Source: JAGNZR01 sp051652785 (lineage in GTDB: Bacteria; Fusobacteriota; Fusobacteriia; Fusobacteriales; Fusobacteriaceae). From it: 64,000 nt of DNA. The first letter of the stretch is position 1. The number at the start of each line of letters is the position of its first letter. Location: assembly GCA_051652785.1 (NCBI GenBank), contig JBOFUX010000052.1, positions 1 through 64,000 on the forward strand. The letters run 5' to 3'. This document shows positions 9,088 to 18,052 of this stretch, one piece after another. The notes under the pieces were generated by a model. That model made no database searches, was not told the DNA's origin, and worked only from the letters and a program-made list of their open reading frames with translations. A program made the translations under genes and the position numbers.

Positions 9088-10638
9088 TTAATATATTATG
9101 CTATCATAAACATCCATTGGGTAGTAAGGGCTGGATAATTTTTCTCTAGTTTTTTTCCAAAGTAGTAGAAAGTTACTATTTTCCATTTCTTTTATATTAT
9201 TAAAAACTTCTGCTGTATATATAGTATTTAAAGAAGATTTATTAATTCCTTCTAAAATATCTGTTTTTAAATTTAAAATATCTTTTTCTTCAAGTTCTTT
9301 ATAGGAATAGTAGCCTTTTAAAAGTTTTTTAGTAATATTTTTTTCTTTATAAATAATTTGTCTCAAAGAACTAGCTATAAAATCTAAATTTAGGTTATTT
9401 CCAATTTCCCCTTTATTGGGGTCATTTGTTAATATATAGGGGATAAAAACATCTTCAAAATGGAAAGTTAAAATATGTTTTTTTCTAGTGAAGAGTGTTT
9501 TTACAAAACTACTTTCTTTTTTATTTTTATATTTAGCATCAATTAAACAGAGCTCTCCCACATGTTTAAATATACCATTTGTTAAATCTTTAGAATGACC
9601 ATAATTTATTATTTTATCTTTATATATTTTATTCTCTTTAATTTCTAAAAAAAATTCTTTTGCTTTTATTATCTTATTTTTTAGTTCTTTATTTTTAAAT
9701 AATACTTCCACTATTTTATCTTTTAAAATTATTTTAGAAGAGTCATCAGTATATATTTTATTTATATATGTATCTAGTGAGGCGGTATATAAAACATTTT
9801 CAGCGAGAATATTTTCTAAGTTAAAAATTTTATCTAGTTCACATTCTCTTAAAACTTTAAAATAGTCATCTTTATAACTTTTTAAAATTTCTAAATTATT
9901 TTTATCTAGTTCTAAATTATTTTTTATATAAGTATCGAACTCTATAAAATCATTGAAGGTAATTATACCTTCTCTATTTATTCCCACAGCATTCCAAGTA
10001 TAAGTTTCAGGAATGTAGTTTAATTTTTTATTGCAGTGAAGAGCGACAAACTGAGCTATTCCACCACCTAGTGAATGACCTGTAAGAGATATTTTTTCTT
10101 TTTCTATATTTAAACTTTCCACATGTTTATAATAAAAATCTAAAGCATTAGAAAATTGCTTAGGTCTTCTTCCAATTCCAAAAACTAAATTATTTTCTAT
10201 AAAATCTTTGTATGCTTCTTCAAAAGGAAAAGTTTCACTACCTCTAAAAGATATAACAATATTTTTTCCATCAGTAAAAGAAATAGCATAAAAACCTGTT
10301 TTTTCTATTTCTTTATTTCCGTTTTTATTAGTTGTAGGTCTTCTATCTTCTATTTGAAAAATTTTCCATCTATTTAATTCTTCGTAAAAATAATTTATAA
10401 AATTTTCAAAAGAATCTAATTTCATTGTTTTAAAATTTTTACTTTTTATTTCATTTTCTAAATTATAGTTGTTTTCTTGAAGAGAATCTTTTATTACAAT
10501 ATCTGAGTCTATAATATGTTTTATTTCTAAGTTGGATAACTTTAAAAGATTATAAATATATTTTCCATATTGACTTGATGTAAAATTAAAATATCCTAGT
10601 AAACTCATAAGTAAATATTCTTTTTTTGTTATTCCCAT
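9088..10638 (-). CDS. Lipase class 3-like alpha/beta hydrolase
   Basis: A 516-residue alpha/beta hydrolase. The nucleophile elbow GHSLGGGIAQ is at about 187-196 (S189), preceded by the lipase-3 strand VISFRGSE that contributes to the oxyanion hole. No signal peptide or membrane segment is visible, so a cytoplasmic esterase or phospholipase is more likely than a secreted lipase. The C-terminal 250 residues are lysine-rich and unrecognised. RBS AGGAGTG precedes the ATG. It is embedded in the dinG-holA operon next to the lipid kinase/phosphatase fusion, which may hint at a lipid substrate. Confidence 0.75.
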   Translation of the reverse strand: MGITKKEYLLMSLLGYFNFTSSQYGKYIYNLLKLSNLEIKHIIDSDIVIKDSLQENNYNLENEIKSKNFKTMKLDSFENFINYFYEELNRWKIFQIEDRRPTTNKNGNKEIEKTGFYAISFTDGKNIVISFRGSETFPFEEAYKDFIENNLVFGIGRRPKQFSNALDFYYKHVESLNIEKEKISLTGHSLGGGIAQFVALHCNKKLNYIPETYTWNAVGINREGIITFNDFIEFDTYIKNNLELDKNNLEILKSYKDDYFKVLRECELDKIFNLENILAENVLYTASLDTYINKIYTDDSSKIILKDKIVEVLFKNKELKNKIIKAKEFFLEIKENKIYKDKIINYGHSKDLTNGIFKHVGELCLIDAKYKNKKESSFVKTLFTRKKHILTFHFEDVFIPYILTNDPNKGEIGNNLNLDFIASSLRQIIYKEKNITKKLLKGYYSYKELEEKDILNLKTDILEGINKSSLNTIYTAEVFNNIKEMENSNFLLLWKKTREKLSSPYYPMDVYDSIIY

Positions 10639-10660
10639 AATTCACTCCTATAAATAAACT

Positions 10661-11383
10661 TTAAAACCCCAAGGCAGCTAATATTAAATAAGTCACTCCT
10701 ATACCTAATATAGCTCCTAAAATAACCTCTTTTATATTATGAATTTTTCCTTCCACTCTTGATTGCATAACTAAAACTAAAAGAATTATAGATAAATAAA
10801 ATATTTTTGAATTATTTGTTAAAAACGTTATTGCAACGAATGCCATACCACCTAAAGCACTATGACCACTTGGTAATCCCCCTTTTAATGGACTTCCTTT
10901 TCTATAATATTTTTTTATCAAAATAACTAAGACAATAATTATAACTCCAATTATTACTAAACTATTTTGAAATGATTTTTTTAAAAGAACAAAAGAACCA
11001 TTTAAATAAAAACTTATTTTTCTTTGAAAAATAATATAAGCTACAATTAATGCATTAATTCCAGTGAGTAGTACAGCTCCTGCTGCCATGTCTTTCGCTC
11101 TTTTAGCTAAGGGATGATATTCAGATGTTACCATATCCACAACAGCTTCTATTGAGCTATTAAAAAGTTCTGCTACCCAAACCATAGTTATAGACAAAAT
11201 TAATGCTAAAATTTGATATTTGCTTATCTCAGAAAATATTGCAATAATGACCACAACAACCGAGATAAAAGTATGAAATTTCATGTGTCTTTCACTTCTT
11301 ATAGCTTCAAAGATACCATCTATAGCATAGTTAAACCCTTGAATAATATCATGTTCTTTTGCTGTTACTTTCTTTTTTTTCAT
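10661..11383 (-). CDS. Diacylglycerol/undecaprenol kinase fused to a PAP2 phosphatase
   Basis: A 240-residue membrane protein with two domains. Residues about 8-115 are a DgkA-type lipid kinase (ARSERHMKFH-like start, AELFNSSIEAVVDMVT with the catalytic glutamates, AKRAKDMAAGAV). Residues about 125-240 are a PAP2 phosphatase with PLKGGLPSGHSALGG and SRVEGKIHNIKEVILGAILG. In Gram-positives DgkA homologues phosphorylate undecaprenol; PAP2 enzymes dephosphorylate undecaprenyl pyrophosphate or phosphatidate, so the fusion could both make and remove lipid phosphates. It starts a few bases after ybeY ends, with AAGGGG as the ribosome site, so the pair is cotranscribed. Confidence 0.88.
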   Translation of the reverse strand: MKKKKVTAKEHDIIQGFNYAIDGIFEAIRSERHMKFHTFISVVVVIIAIFSEISKYQILALILSITMVWVAELFNSSIEAVVDMVTSEYHPLAKRAKDMAAGAVLLTGINALIVAYIIFQRKISFYLNGSFVLLKKSFQNSLVIIGVIIIVLVILIKKYYRKGSPLKGGLPSGHSALGGMAFVAITFLTNNSKIFYLSIILLVLVMQSRVEGKIHNIKEVILGAILGIGVTYLILAALGF

Positions 11384-11386
11384 AAT

Positions 11387-11851
11387 TTAACCCCTTATAT
11401 AGCCAAATTTTCCAAGTATCTCCTCTTCTCTTATTCTCATCTCTTTTTTTTCTTCCTCTTCTATGTGATCATAGCCTAAAAGGTGTAAAAGTCCATGAGT
11501 AAGAACATAGTAAAATTCTCTTTCCATAGAATGACCATAGTCTAATGCTTGTTCCTCTACTTTTTCAGCAGAAATAATAATATCCCCTAAAGTGTCATAT
11601 GGTCCTATATCAAATCCCTCACTTTCATGATAGGCAAAAGAAATAACATCTGTTGGGGCATTTTTTTTTCTAAATTCTCTATTAATTTCTTTTATTTTTT
11701 CATTATCCACAATTGCCACAGAGACATAAACAGGTTTCAGTGACTCAAATTCATCTTCAAGAACATTTTTTACATATTTTGTAACTTTTTCTTCATTTAA
11801 TAAATTTTCATATTTTTCTATTTCAATTGATAAATCTAATACTAATTCCAT
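11387..11851 (-). CDS. ybeY: Endoribonuclease YbeY (rRNA maturation factor)
   Basis: Zinc endoribonuclease for 16S rRNA 3'-end maturation and ribosome quality control. The UPF0054 signature HGLLHLLGYDH is at residues 119-129 (H119, H123, H129 bind zinc), preceded by NAPTDVISFAY. The length of 154 residues is standard. The ATG at 11851 is chosen over an in-frame GTG at 11857, since GGAG lies before it. Adjacent to pgpH and the DgkA fusion, the order also seen in Firmicutes (yqfF-yqfG-dgkA). Confidence 0.95.
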   Translation of the reverse strand: MELVLDLSIEIEKYENLLNEEKVTKYVKNVLEDEFESLKPVYVSVAIVDNEKIKEINREFRKKNAPTDVISFAYHESEGFDIGPYDTLGDIIISAEKVEEQALDYGHSMEREFYYVLTHGLLHLLGYDHIEEEEKKEMRIREEEILGKFGYIRG

Positions 11852-11869
11852 TTTCACTCCTAGACAGTC

Positions 11870-13939
11870 TTATTTTTGATTTGGATATTTAATTCTAACA
11901 TGATGAATAGAAATTAATGTTTTAACAAAACTCTCAATTATAATTTCAATTTCCCTAAATGTAAGATCAGCATCAATTAATTGGTTTTCATCTATTTTAT
12001 TACTTATTATTTTTCGAACCATAACTTCAATAGTTATAGGTGTTTTTTCATCAATTGATCGAACGGCTGCTTCAATAGAATCTGCAAGCATAATAATTGC
12101 AGACTCTTTAGTTTTAGGTTTAGGTCCTGAGTATTTAAAGTCACTTATTTTTACACTAGGATCTAGTTTTTTAGCCTTGTTGTAAAAATAAGCAAGAAAA
12201 GTTGTTCCTTGATGCTCTAACATAATATCTCTTATTTCTCTAGGTAATTTATTTTTTTTTCCTATTTCTACACCATCTTTAGTATGAGCTTTAATAATTA
12301 AACAGCTCATAGAGGGAGATGTTTTATCATGAGGATTTTCACCAGGGTTTTGGTTTTCAACATAAAATCCTGGTCTTTTAATTTTTCCAATATCATGATA
12401 GTAAGAAGATACTCTACAAAATATAGAACTTGCCCCTATAGTTTCTGCAGCATTTTCCGAAAGAGTTGCAACCATCATAGAGTGCTGAAACGTTCCAGGA
12501 GCTTCAATAGAAAGTCTTTTTAATAAAGGATTTGAAAGATCCCCTAGTTCTAGTAATTTAAAAATATCTAATAAGTTAAATGTTTTTTCAAAATATGGAA
12601 CTAATGCTAAAGTTATCATTCCAGATATTATTCCAGATATTAAAAGTTCAATAGCTTTTAAAGTTCCACTTGAGCTCTCATCATTTAAAAATACTGTTAA
12701 AACTATGTACAAGAGTACTTTTACTATTGAAAGCTTGATTCCAATACTTAAAACTTCAGCTCTTGTAGTAATTTTCTTTACTAAATATGATCCTAAAATT
12801 ATAGCAAAAATATTTATTATAAAGTATTTACTATTGAAATCTATCATTGGAAGAATATATGCCAATGAAAAAAAACTAAAAATAAGACTAAAGTTTATAT
12901 TTGTTAAAATTAATAATAAAAATAATAATGCATCAAAGGGAACTAAATATATATATTCACTTGGAAAAAATCTGTATATAGCAAAAGTTGAAACAATAAT
13001 TAAGACTGTACTTTTATAAAAGTTCCTATTTAATATATCTTTTTTTAATAATGAAATTGTAGTAAAGTAAAAAATTGTTCCTATAATACACAAATATAAA
13101 ATATTTAAAATAAAATACAATACTATTTTTTTAATTGAAGATATGCCTATTGCTTGAAGAATTTCAATATTATCTTCAGCTAATATTTCACCTTTTTTTA
13201 TTATTAAATCTCCTGCATTTATATATATAAACTGATCTTTTATTTGAAGAACTTTTTCTTTAATTGAATTTTTAGTTTTTTCTGGATCATAAATATAATT
13301 TGGTATAGTATATATATTGATGAGTTTATTTTGAATTTCTGATAATTTTTTTATTTTTTCTTCTAGTTCCCCATCTATTTTTATAAATTTTTCTTCTTGA
13401 AAAACACCTTTTTTATATATTTGAGATAACAATATTTTTGTTTCTTCTCTAATTTTATTGAAATTATCTCTAGGGAGTAGAAGTAATTCCTTAATTAAAG
13501 ATTCAGGCATTTTAACTGCTAAATTTTCATTAAAAAAACTTATATTATATTTCTCTTTATTTTTTCTAATAAGATCTAAATTTTTAAAGGATTCATCAAA
13601 AATTTTAATATAGTATTCTTCAACACTGGATATAAAAATATATTCTTTTTTTGAAGTTATTATGAGATGTTCTATTATTTTATTTTTAGCATTTTCATCT
13701 TTATATATAATACTTTTAGGAGCGTATATATCAGTTTTTACGATATTTCCTACTTTGTAATTTTCACTCCTAAAAAACAAATTTACTTTACTACTAAGGA
13801 CGAATAAACTCATTATTATAATAAAGTAAAATATTTTTTCTTTTAACATATTATTTGCAGAATAAATTTCAGGGTTATCCCAATTTTTTTTTTGAAATTG
13901 AAAATTGAAATTATAACCTAAGATATCAAATTTTGCCAT
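11870..13939 (-). CDS. pgpH: 7TMR-HD membrane phosphodiesterase, PgpH/YqfF family
   Basis: Membrane-bound HD hydrolase; the Listeria homologue PgpH degrades c-di-AMP. Order of parts: an N-terminal membrane segment (about 33-50), a large extracytoplasmic 7TMR-HDED region (about 55-265), a block of seven membrane helices (about 270-455), and a cytoplasmic HD domain from about 480 with HSMMVATLSENAA, YYHDIGKI and a late DSIEAAVRS. The 689 residues fit the family. RBS GGAGGG. The start overlaps the end of dinG (stop TAG directly before ATG), implying coupling. Second messenger specificity is inferred from family. Confidence 0.92.
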   Translation of the reverse strand: MAKFDILGYNFNFQFQKKNWDNPEIYSANNMLKEKIFYFIIIMSLFVLSSKVNLFFRSENYKVGNIVKTDIYAPKSIIYKDENAKNKIIEHLIITSKKEYIFISSVEEYYIKIFDESFKNLDLIRKNKEKYNISFFNENLAVKMPESLIKELLLLPRDNFNKIREETKILLSQIYKKGVFQEEKFIKIDGELEEKIKKLSEIQNKLINIYTIPNYIYDPEKTKNSIKEKVLQIKDQFIYINAGDLIIKKGEILAEDNIEILQAIGISSIKKIVLYFILNILYLCIIGTIFYFTTISLLKKDILNRNFYKSTVLIIVSTFAIYRFFPSEYIYLVPFDALLFLLLILTNINFSLIFSFFSLAYILPMIDFNSKYFIINIFAIILGSYLVKKITTRAEVLSIGIKLSIVKVLLYIVLTVFLNDESSSGTLKAIELLISGIISGMITLALVPYFEKTFNLLDIFKLLELGDLSNPLLKRLSIEAPGTFQHSMMVATLSENAAETIGASSIFCRVSSYYHDIGKIKRPGFYVENQNPGENPHDKTSPSMSCLIIKAHTKDGVEIGKKNKLPREIRDIMLEHQGTTFLAYFYNKAKKLDPSVKISDFKYSGPKPKTKESAIIMLADSIEAAVRSIDEKTPITIEVMVRKIISNKIDENQLIDADLTFREIEIIIESFVKTLISIHHVRIKYPNQK

Positions 13940-16399
13940 CTAGTTTCCCTCCATAGCGAGAAAGATTTCTTTAATAATTTTATTTTTACTAGCTACCAAT
14001 ATATTTTTACTTGGTATTGCATTTTTAAAAAACTGTCCATATTTTTTCTTTATTACTCTATTGTCTAAAATAATAATATTTCCAGAATCTGTTTTGCTTC
14101 TGATTAAACGTCCAATTCCTTGTTTAAATTTAATTACAGCTTCAGGTATTTGAAATTCCATAAAAGAATTTTTACCTTCAAGCTCTATATTTTCTATTAT
14201 AGCTTCAGTTATAGGATCATTTGGTACTTTAAAAGGTAATTTTACTATTATAACAGAACTTAATTGTTCACCTTTTATATCCACGCCTTCCCAAAAGGAA
14301 TCAGTTCCAAAAAGAACTGGTTTTTCTGAATTTTTATAAAGTTCAACAAGTTGGGTTCTAGGAGAAGTTCCGTGAATAAATAGTTCAATACCATTTTTTT
14401 CAAGTTCTTCTCGGAGGCTATAATAAACATAATTAAGTATTTTATATGATGTAAATAATACAAAAGTTCGTCCCTTAGAAATAACTAGTGAGCTTTTTAA
14501 AAAATTAGCAACTTCTTCTGAAAAATCATTACTATTGGGATCTGAAAAATCTTCTGGAATATATACTTTCATATTCTTCTCATAGTCAAAAGGAGAATTT
14601 ATAACCTCTTCTATAACCTCGTCTTTTAATCCAATAGAATCTTTAAAGTAGTTAAAGTTTTTTCCAATAGCAATTGTAGCAGAGGTAAATATTATTGTTT
14701 TCATATTTATAAAAAGATTTTTTTGTAATTCAGAGTCTATTTTTAAAGGTGTTGCAACTCGTTTAGCGTAACCTTTTTTTCTATTAACCTCTATCCAATA
14801 AATATATCCATCATCTTCCATATTATCTATAAATTTTAAGTTACTTATATAGTCGTCCAATCTTTCTAAATATTTAATAAGTTCATTTATAGTTCCGTTA
14901 TCATCATCTAATTCTCTAATAATTTTTATAAGAATTCTTCCTAATCTTTGATATAGTCCATATTCAACTAGTAATTCAGAAGTATAAAATTTTAAACTAT
15001 CTATATAATTAATTTGAGATAACTCATCTTTTTTTAATCGAATACTAGCTATCTCTTGTTTTTCATTTGTAAATAGTTCAATTGTTTGATTAAAATAACT
15101 TTTTATTGCTGCTGACAATTGTGATTGTCTAACTCTTAAATCTTCTATTAGCTTTATTCCTTCAAAGGATTTTTGTTCTTTACATAAACTTTCTACGATT
15201 CTCAGAACACCAGCATTTTTTCTTTTTTTATCTGTATTGTCTATTTTGTTTAATAATTTAATAAAGCTTAGTTTAGAAACTTCGCATGAAAAATAATCCC
15301 TTGCTACCTTTTCAATATTATGTGCTTCATCAAATACAATACTGGAATATTCAGGTAAAATGGCATAATCAGTAGAAAAACCAATCTCTTTTCTAATTGC
15401 TAAATCAGTAAAATAAAGATGATGATTAGTTATTAAAACATCAGCTTTCTTTTTTTCATCTCTAGCTTTGAAAAAAAAGCATTCTTCTCTATAAGCACAT
15501 TTATTTCCAATACAAGTATCTGTTTCACTTTGAAAAATTTCCCATATTTGGGGTTCAACCTCAAAATTTAACTCAGTTTTGTCTCCATCTTTGCTAAGTT
15601 TACCCCATTTTATTATCTCGGAATATTGATTTTTTTGAACAATTGTGAAATCACTCATATCAACTTTTTCCCCGATAACGAAATTGTGATATTTTCTGTT
15701 GCATAGATAATTACCTCTTCCTTTAACTAATATATATTTAAAATCATAACCTAAAACTTTTTTAGCAAGAGGGATGTCTTTATTTAAAAGTTGTTCCTGA
15801 AGATTTATAGTATTTGTTGAAAATACAATTCTTTTTTTATTTTTTACAGCCCATTCTATACCAGGAATAAGATATGCAAGAGTTTTTCCAGTTCCAGTTC
15901 CAGCTTCTACCACCACTTTTTTTTCTTCATTAAACCCTTTTTCTATAACACTTGCCATATCTAACTGTTCTTTTCTATATTCAAATTCTGGAAAAAACTG
16001 TGCTATCAATCCTTTTTTATCAAAATAAGGAGTTGTATCAATAAGAACATTTTCATCTTTGTGAACTTCAACCACTACATAAATATCTGTAGCACTGTTG
16101 TTTACTATATAAAAACCTCCATTAAAACTATTTGCATAGTAAGAAGCGACTTCTATATCTGCATCTGAAGGATACAGATGCCCAGATGGATGATTGTGTA
16201 TAATTACTTCTTCTTTTTTCATTTTTTTTAATATTGCAGGAGTTGCTCTTTTATTTCCTCGAGCTAAAGCTTCTATTTCTTCTACTAAACCACTTTCTCC
16301 AAGGATACCTCTAAAAAAAACTTCATTTCCTGAAGAGAGTTCAATTTCTTCTTTTATTATATTCATTGCTGCTAAAGATATTTTTTCTTTTATATTCAT
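13940..16399 (-). CDS. dinG: DinG-family helicase with N-terminal JAB (JAMM) domain
   Basis: An 819-residue XPD/DinG-type 5'-3' helicase with an extra N-terminal domain. Residues 1-110 form a RadC-like JAB domain with a complete JAMM motif: E26, H68-x-H70, S78 and D81, within HNHPSG and YPSDAD. The helicase follows: Walker A EAGTGTGKT at about 164-172, four cysteines (NYLC; TCIGNKCAYREEC) suited to a 4Fe-4S cluster, FDEAHN at about 352-357, and QGIGRLIRS near 758-766. E. coli DinG lacks the JAB domain, and Gram-positive DinG has an exonuclease there instead. First gene of the long minus-strand operon; preceded by a tandem repeat of -10-like boxes. Confidence 0.9.
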   Translation of the reverse strand: MNIKEKISLAAMNIIKEEIELSSGNEVFFRGILGESGLVEEIEALARGNKRATPAILKKMKKEEVIIHNHPSGHLYPSDADIEVASYYANSFNGGFYIVNNSATDIYVVVEVHKDENVLIDTTPYFDKKGLIAQFFPEFEYRKEQLDMASVIEKGFNEEKKVVVEAGTGTGKTLAYLIPGIEWAVKNKKRIVFSTNTINLQEQLLNKDIPLAKKVLGYDFKYILVKGRGNYLCNRKYHNFVIGEKVDMSDFTIVQKNQYSEIIKWGKLSKDGDKTELNFEVEPQIWEIFQSETDTCIGNKCAYREECFFFKARDEKKKADVLITNHHLYFTDLAIRKEIGFSTDYAILPEYSSIVFDEAHNIEKVARDYFSCEVSKLSFIKLLNKIDNTDKKRKNAGVLRIVESLCKEQKSFEGIKLIEDLRVRQSQLSAAIKSYFNQTIELFTNEKQEIASIRLKKDELSQINYIDSLKFYTSELLVEYGLYQRLGRILIKIIRELDDDNGTINELIKYLERLDDYISNLKFIDNMEDDGYIYWIEVNRKKGYAKRVATPLKIDSELQKNLFINMKTIIFTSATIAIGKNFNYFKDSIGLKDEVIEEVINSPFDYEKNMKVYIPEDFSDPNSNDFSEEVANFLKSSLVISKGRTFVLFTSYKILNYVYYSLREELEKNGIELFIHGTSPRTQLVELYKNSEKPVLFGTDSFWEGVDIKGEQLSSVIIVKLPFKVPNDPITEAIIENIELEGKNSFMEFQIPEAVIKFKQGIGRLIRSKTDSGNIIILDNRVIKKKYGQFFKNAIPSKNILVASKNKIIKEIFLAMEGN

Positions 16400-16422
16400 T
16401 TTTTTCCTTTTACTTTTAGTAT

Positions 16423-16500
16423 TTTATATTTATTAAAAGATTATATTTATTAAAAGATTATATTTATTAATAGTATTATATTTATTAATAGTATTATATC
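16423..16500 (-). repeat. 17/18-bp tandem repeat upstream of dinG, each unit with a TATAAT
   Basis: Four consecutive copies (16423-16439, 16440-16456, 16457-16474, 16475-16492) plus a partial copy to 16500. The unit is ATTATATTTATTAAAAG, changing to an 18-base TAATAGT-ending form in copies 3 and 4. On the minus strand, copies 2-4 and the partial copy each contain a perfect TATAAT. The array ends 24 bases before the dinG start, so it probably is the promoter region; copy-number change would move or add -10 boxes. Confidence 0.75.
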
Positions 16501-16533
16501 ATAAAAATGGCTCTATGAATTTATAAAAAAATA

Positions 16534-16571
16534 AAAAAATCTTTAAGATTTTAATTCTTAAAGATTTTTTT
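16534..16571. terminator. Terminator after the YdcF-like gene
   Basis: AAAAAATCTTTAAGA (from 16534) pairs with TCTTAAAGATTTTTT (to about 16570), with A and T runs on both sides. A second 10-bp hairpin (AAAGTAATTT 16581-16590 with AAATTACTTT 16602-16611) lies between it and the minus-strand stop codon at 16618, so the transcript end is doubly structured. Confidence 0.8.
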
Positions 16572-16617
16572 AGTATATTTAAAGTAATTTTTATAGGTAC
16601 TAAATTACTTTAATCAA

Positions 16618-17679
16618 TTATTGTTGAATTCCAGGATATGCCCAAATCCCAGAGACTCTAATTAAATCTCTGTATATAACTAAATTTTCAGCTTTTGAAA
16701 GTTTTTGTGCTTCTGCTAGAGTAGGATAATCTAAATAAACTAAATTAGAGTATTCGATATTTAATCCTTTTAAGTTAGCAGCCTCTTGAAAAACAGTTAA
16801 TCCTCTTCTAATATGACTGGCGTTAGTAACAAGTGTTACTTTTTTAGCATTAAGAGTTGCTAAAATCTCTGTAGAGTAAAGAGCATTTCCCACAGTATCC
16901 TTAGCTAAGTCATCCATATGGATAAGCTCAGCAGGAATTCCTTTTTCCACTAACCAATTTTTCATAAGAAAAGCCTCAGTTACACCACCTTTTTGAACTC
17001 CACCAGAAACAATAATAGGAGAGGTAGGATTTTTAATATAAAGCTCATATCCTTTGTTTAATCTTTCTATTAAAGTGTTTTGCATTATTCCATTTTCCCC
17101 TAATGCATAACCTAAAATAACAATAGCATGATTTCCCTTAACTTCAAAGGCTTCTGTGTTTAATTTGACATTAGAAAAATTATCAGCCATACTAAATTTC
17201 TCTAAATAAGATTTTGTTTTTTGTGGATAATTTTTTTGTAAAATTTTTATTTTTTTATTAAATGTTTTAATATCACCTAATTGTTTAGAGTATCCAGCTA
17301 AAAGAATTCCTGCTTCAAAGTTATTAGGATACATAGTTAATATATCTTTGTATGTTTGGAAAGCTTCTTCTGTTTTCTTTTGAATGATTTGTGTTGATGC
17401 GATAGCAAATCTCAAATCAGTTCTGTAAGGACTAAGAGCACTAGCTTCTGTAAATGATTTTTCAACAACATCATATTTTCCTTTTAATGTAATACCTTTA
17501 AAAAATTTTTTTTCAGCTTCAGTTAAATCGCCACCATTCCAGTAGTAATGAAGACCAGTTTGAGTTAGTTGAACTATTTTTCCTTGTTCTTCAGAAGTAG
17601 GATATTTATTTGTAGAACTACACCCTGTAAGTAAGATTATCCCTAGTATTGCAGATGCAATTTTAAATTTTTTAGACAC
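16618..17679 (-). CDS. YdcF/ElyC-family (DUF218) lipoprotein with TPR-like region
   Basis: A 353-residue envelope lipoprotein. The signal peptide ends in the lipobox LLTGC with C20 as the lipidated residue. Residues about 60-170 form TPR-like helical repeats (YRTDLRFAIAS, YPNNFEAGILLAGY). The DUF218 domain spans about 185-345: VILGYAL, PIIVSGG, DTVGNALYS and VTNASHIRRG are its conserved steps. E. coli ElyC of this family affects lipid carrier and peptidoglycan metabolism; the exact reaction is unknown. Good ribosome site before the ATG. Monocistronic between two terminators. Confidence 0.85.
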   Translation of the reverse strand: MSKKFKIASAILGIILLTGCSSTNKYPTSEEQGKIVQLTQTGLHYYWNGGDLTEAEKKFFKGITLKGKYDVVEKSFTEASALSPYRTDLRFAIASTQIIQKKTEEAFQTYKDILTMYPNNFEAGILLAGYSKQLGDIKTFNKKIKILQKNYPQKTKSYLEKFSMADNFSNVKLNTEAFEVKGNHAIVILGYALGENGIMQNTLIERLNKGYELYIKNPTSPIIVSGGVQKGGVTEAFLMKNWLVEKGIPAELIHMDDLAKDTVGNALYSTEILATLNAKKVTLVTNASHIRRGLTVFQEAANLKGLNIEYSNLVYLDYPTLAEAQKLSKAENLVIYRDLIRVSGIWAYPGIQQ

Positions 17680-17715
17680 AGTATTCCTCCTTAAATAATT
17701 TAAATATTTAATATA

Positions 17716-17744
17716 TAAATACCATTTTAAGTGTTAATTGTCAA
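17716..17744 (-). promoter_or_regulatory. Probable promoter of the YdcF-like gene
   Basis: A perfect minus-strand TTGACA (plus-strand TGTCAA at 17739-17744) lies 17 bases before TATTTA. The -35 is strong, the -10 weak. Confidence 0.4.
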
Positions 17745-17801
17745 TAATATAATTTTTGATGAGACTAAAACCATATTTTTTTTAATAACCTTATAAAAAT
17801 A

Positions 17802-17830
17802 TTGCAATATATAATTTAATTTGTTACAAT
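17802..17830 (+). promoter_or_regulatory. Promoter of the short secreted-type ORF
   Basis: TTGCAA (17802-17807), 17-base spacer, TACAAT (17825-17830) preceded by TGt, an extended -10. Confidence 0.6.
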
Positions 17831-17870
17831 ATCAAAAATTAAATAAATATAAAATTCAAAGGAGCGCTCT

Positions 17871-18050
17871 ATGAAAACTATATTAGGAATGTTAATAATT
17901 AGTTTAGTATTTATGAGTTCTAAAAAGGAAATAATTGGAATTCCGGCAACTGGAACAATGATGCGTGAAAAAAATAAAATTAATGTAAATGTGAAACTTA
18001 AATTATCAAATAATTTAAGTTTAGCCACTGGTACTATGCTAAAAAACTGA
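17871..18050 (+). CDS. Short signal-peptide ORF, probably a truncated secreted protein gene
   Basis: A 59-codon ORF too short for usual gene calling. It has a good promoter (17802-17830), GGAG at 17861-17864 and an ATG at 17871. The first 17 residues (MKTILGMLIISLVFMSS) look like a signal peptide. The rest is polar, with the motif ATGTM twice (IPATGTMMREK and LATGTMLKN). It ends two bases before an IS605-like hairpin, and the intact upstream signals with an abrupt end suggest the 5' part of a longer exported protein gene cut by a transposon whose body is now gone. A functional 59-residue peptide is the alternative. No family recognised. Confidence 0.5.
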   Translation: MKTILGMLIISLVFMSSKKEIIGIPATGTMMREKNKINVNVKLKLSNNLSLATGTMLKN

Positions 18051-18052
18051 AC

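Noticed and set aside
12705..13019. 104-codon plus-strand frame
   Set aside because: Antisense to the membrane helices of pgpH; no ribosome site.
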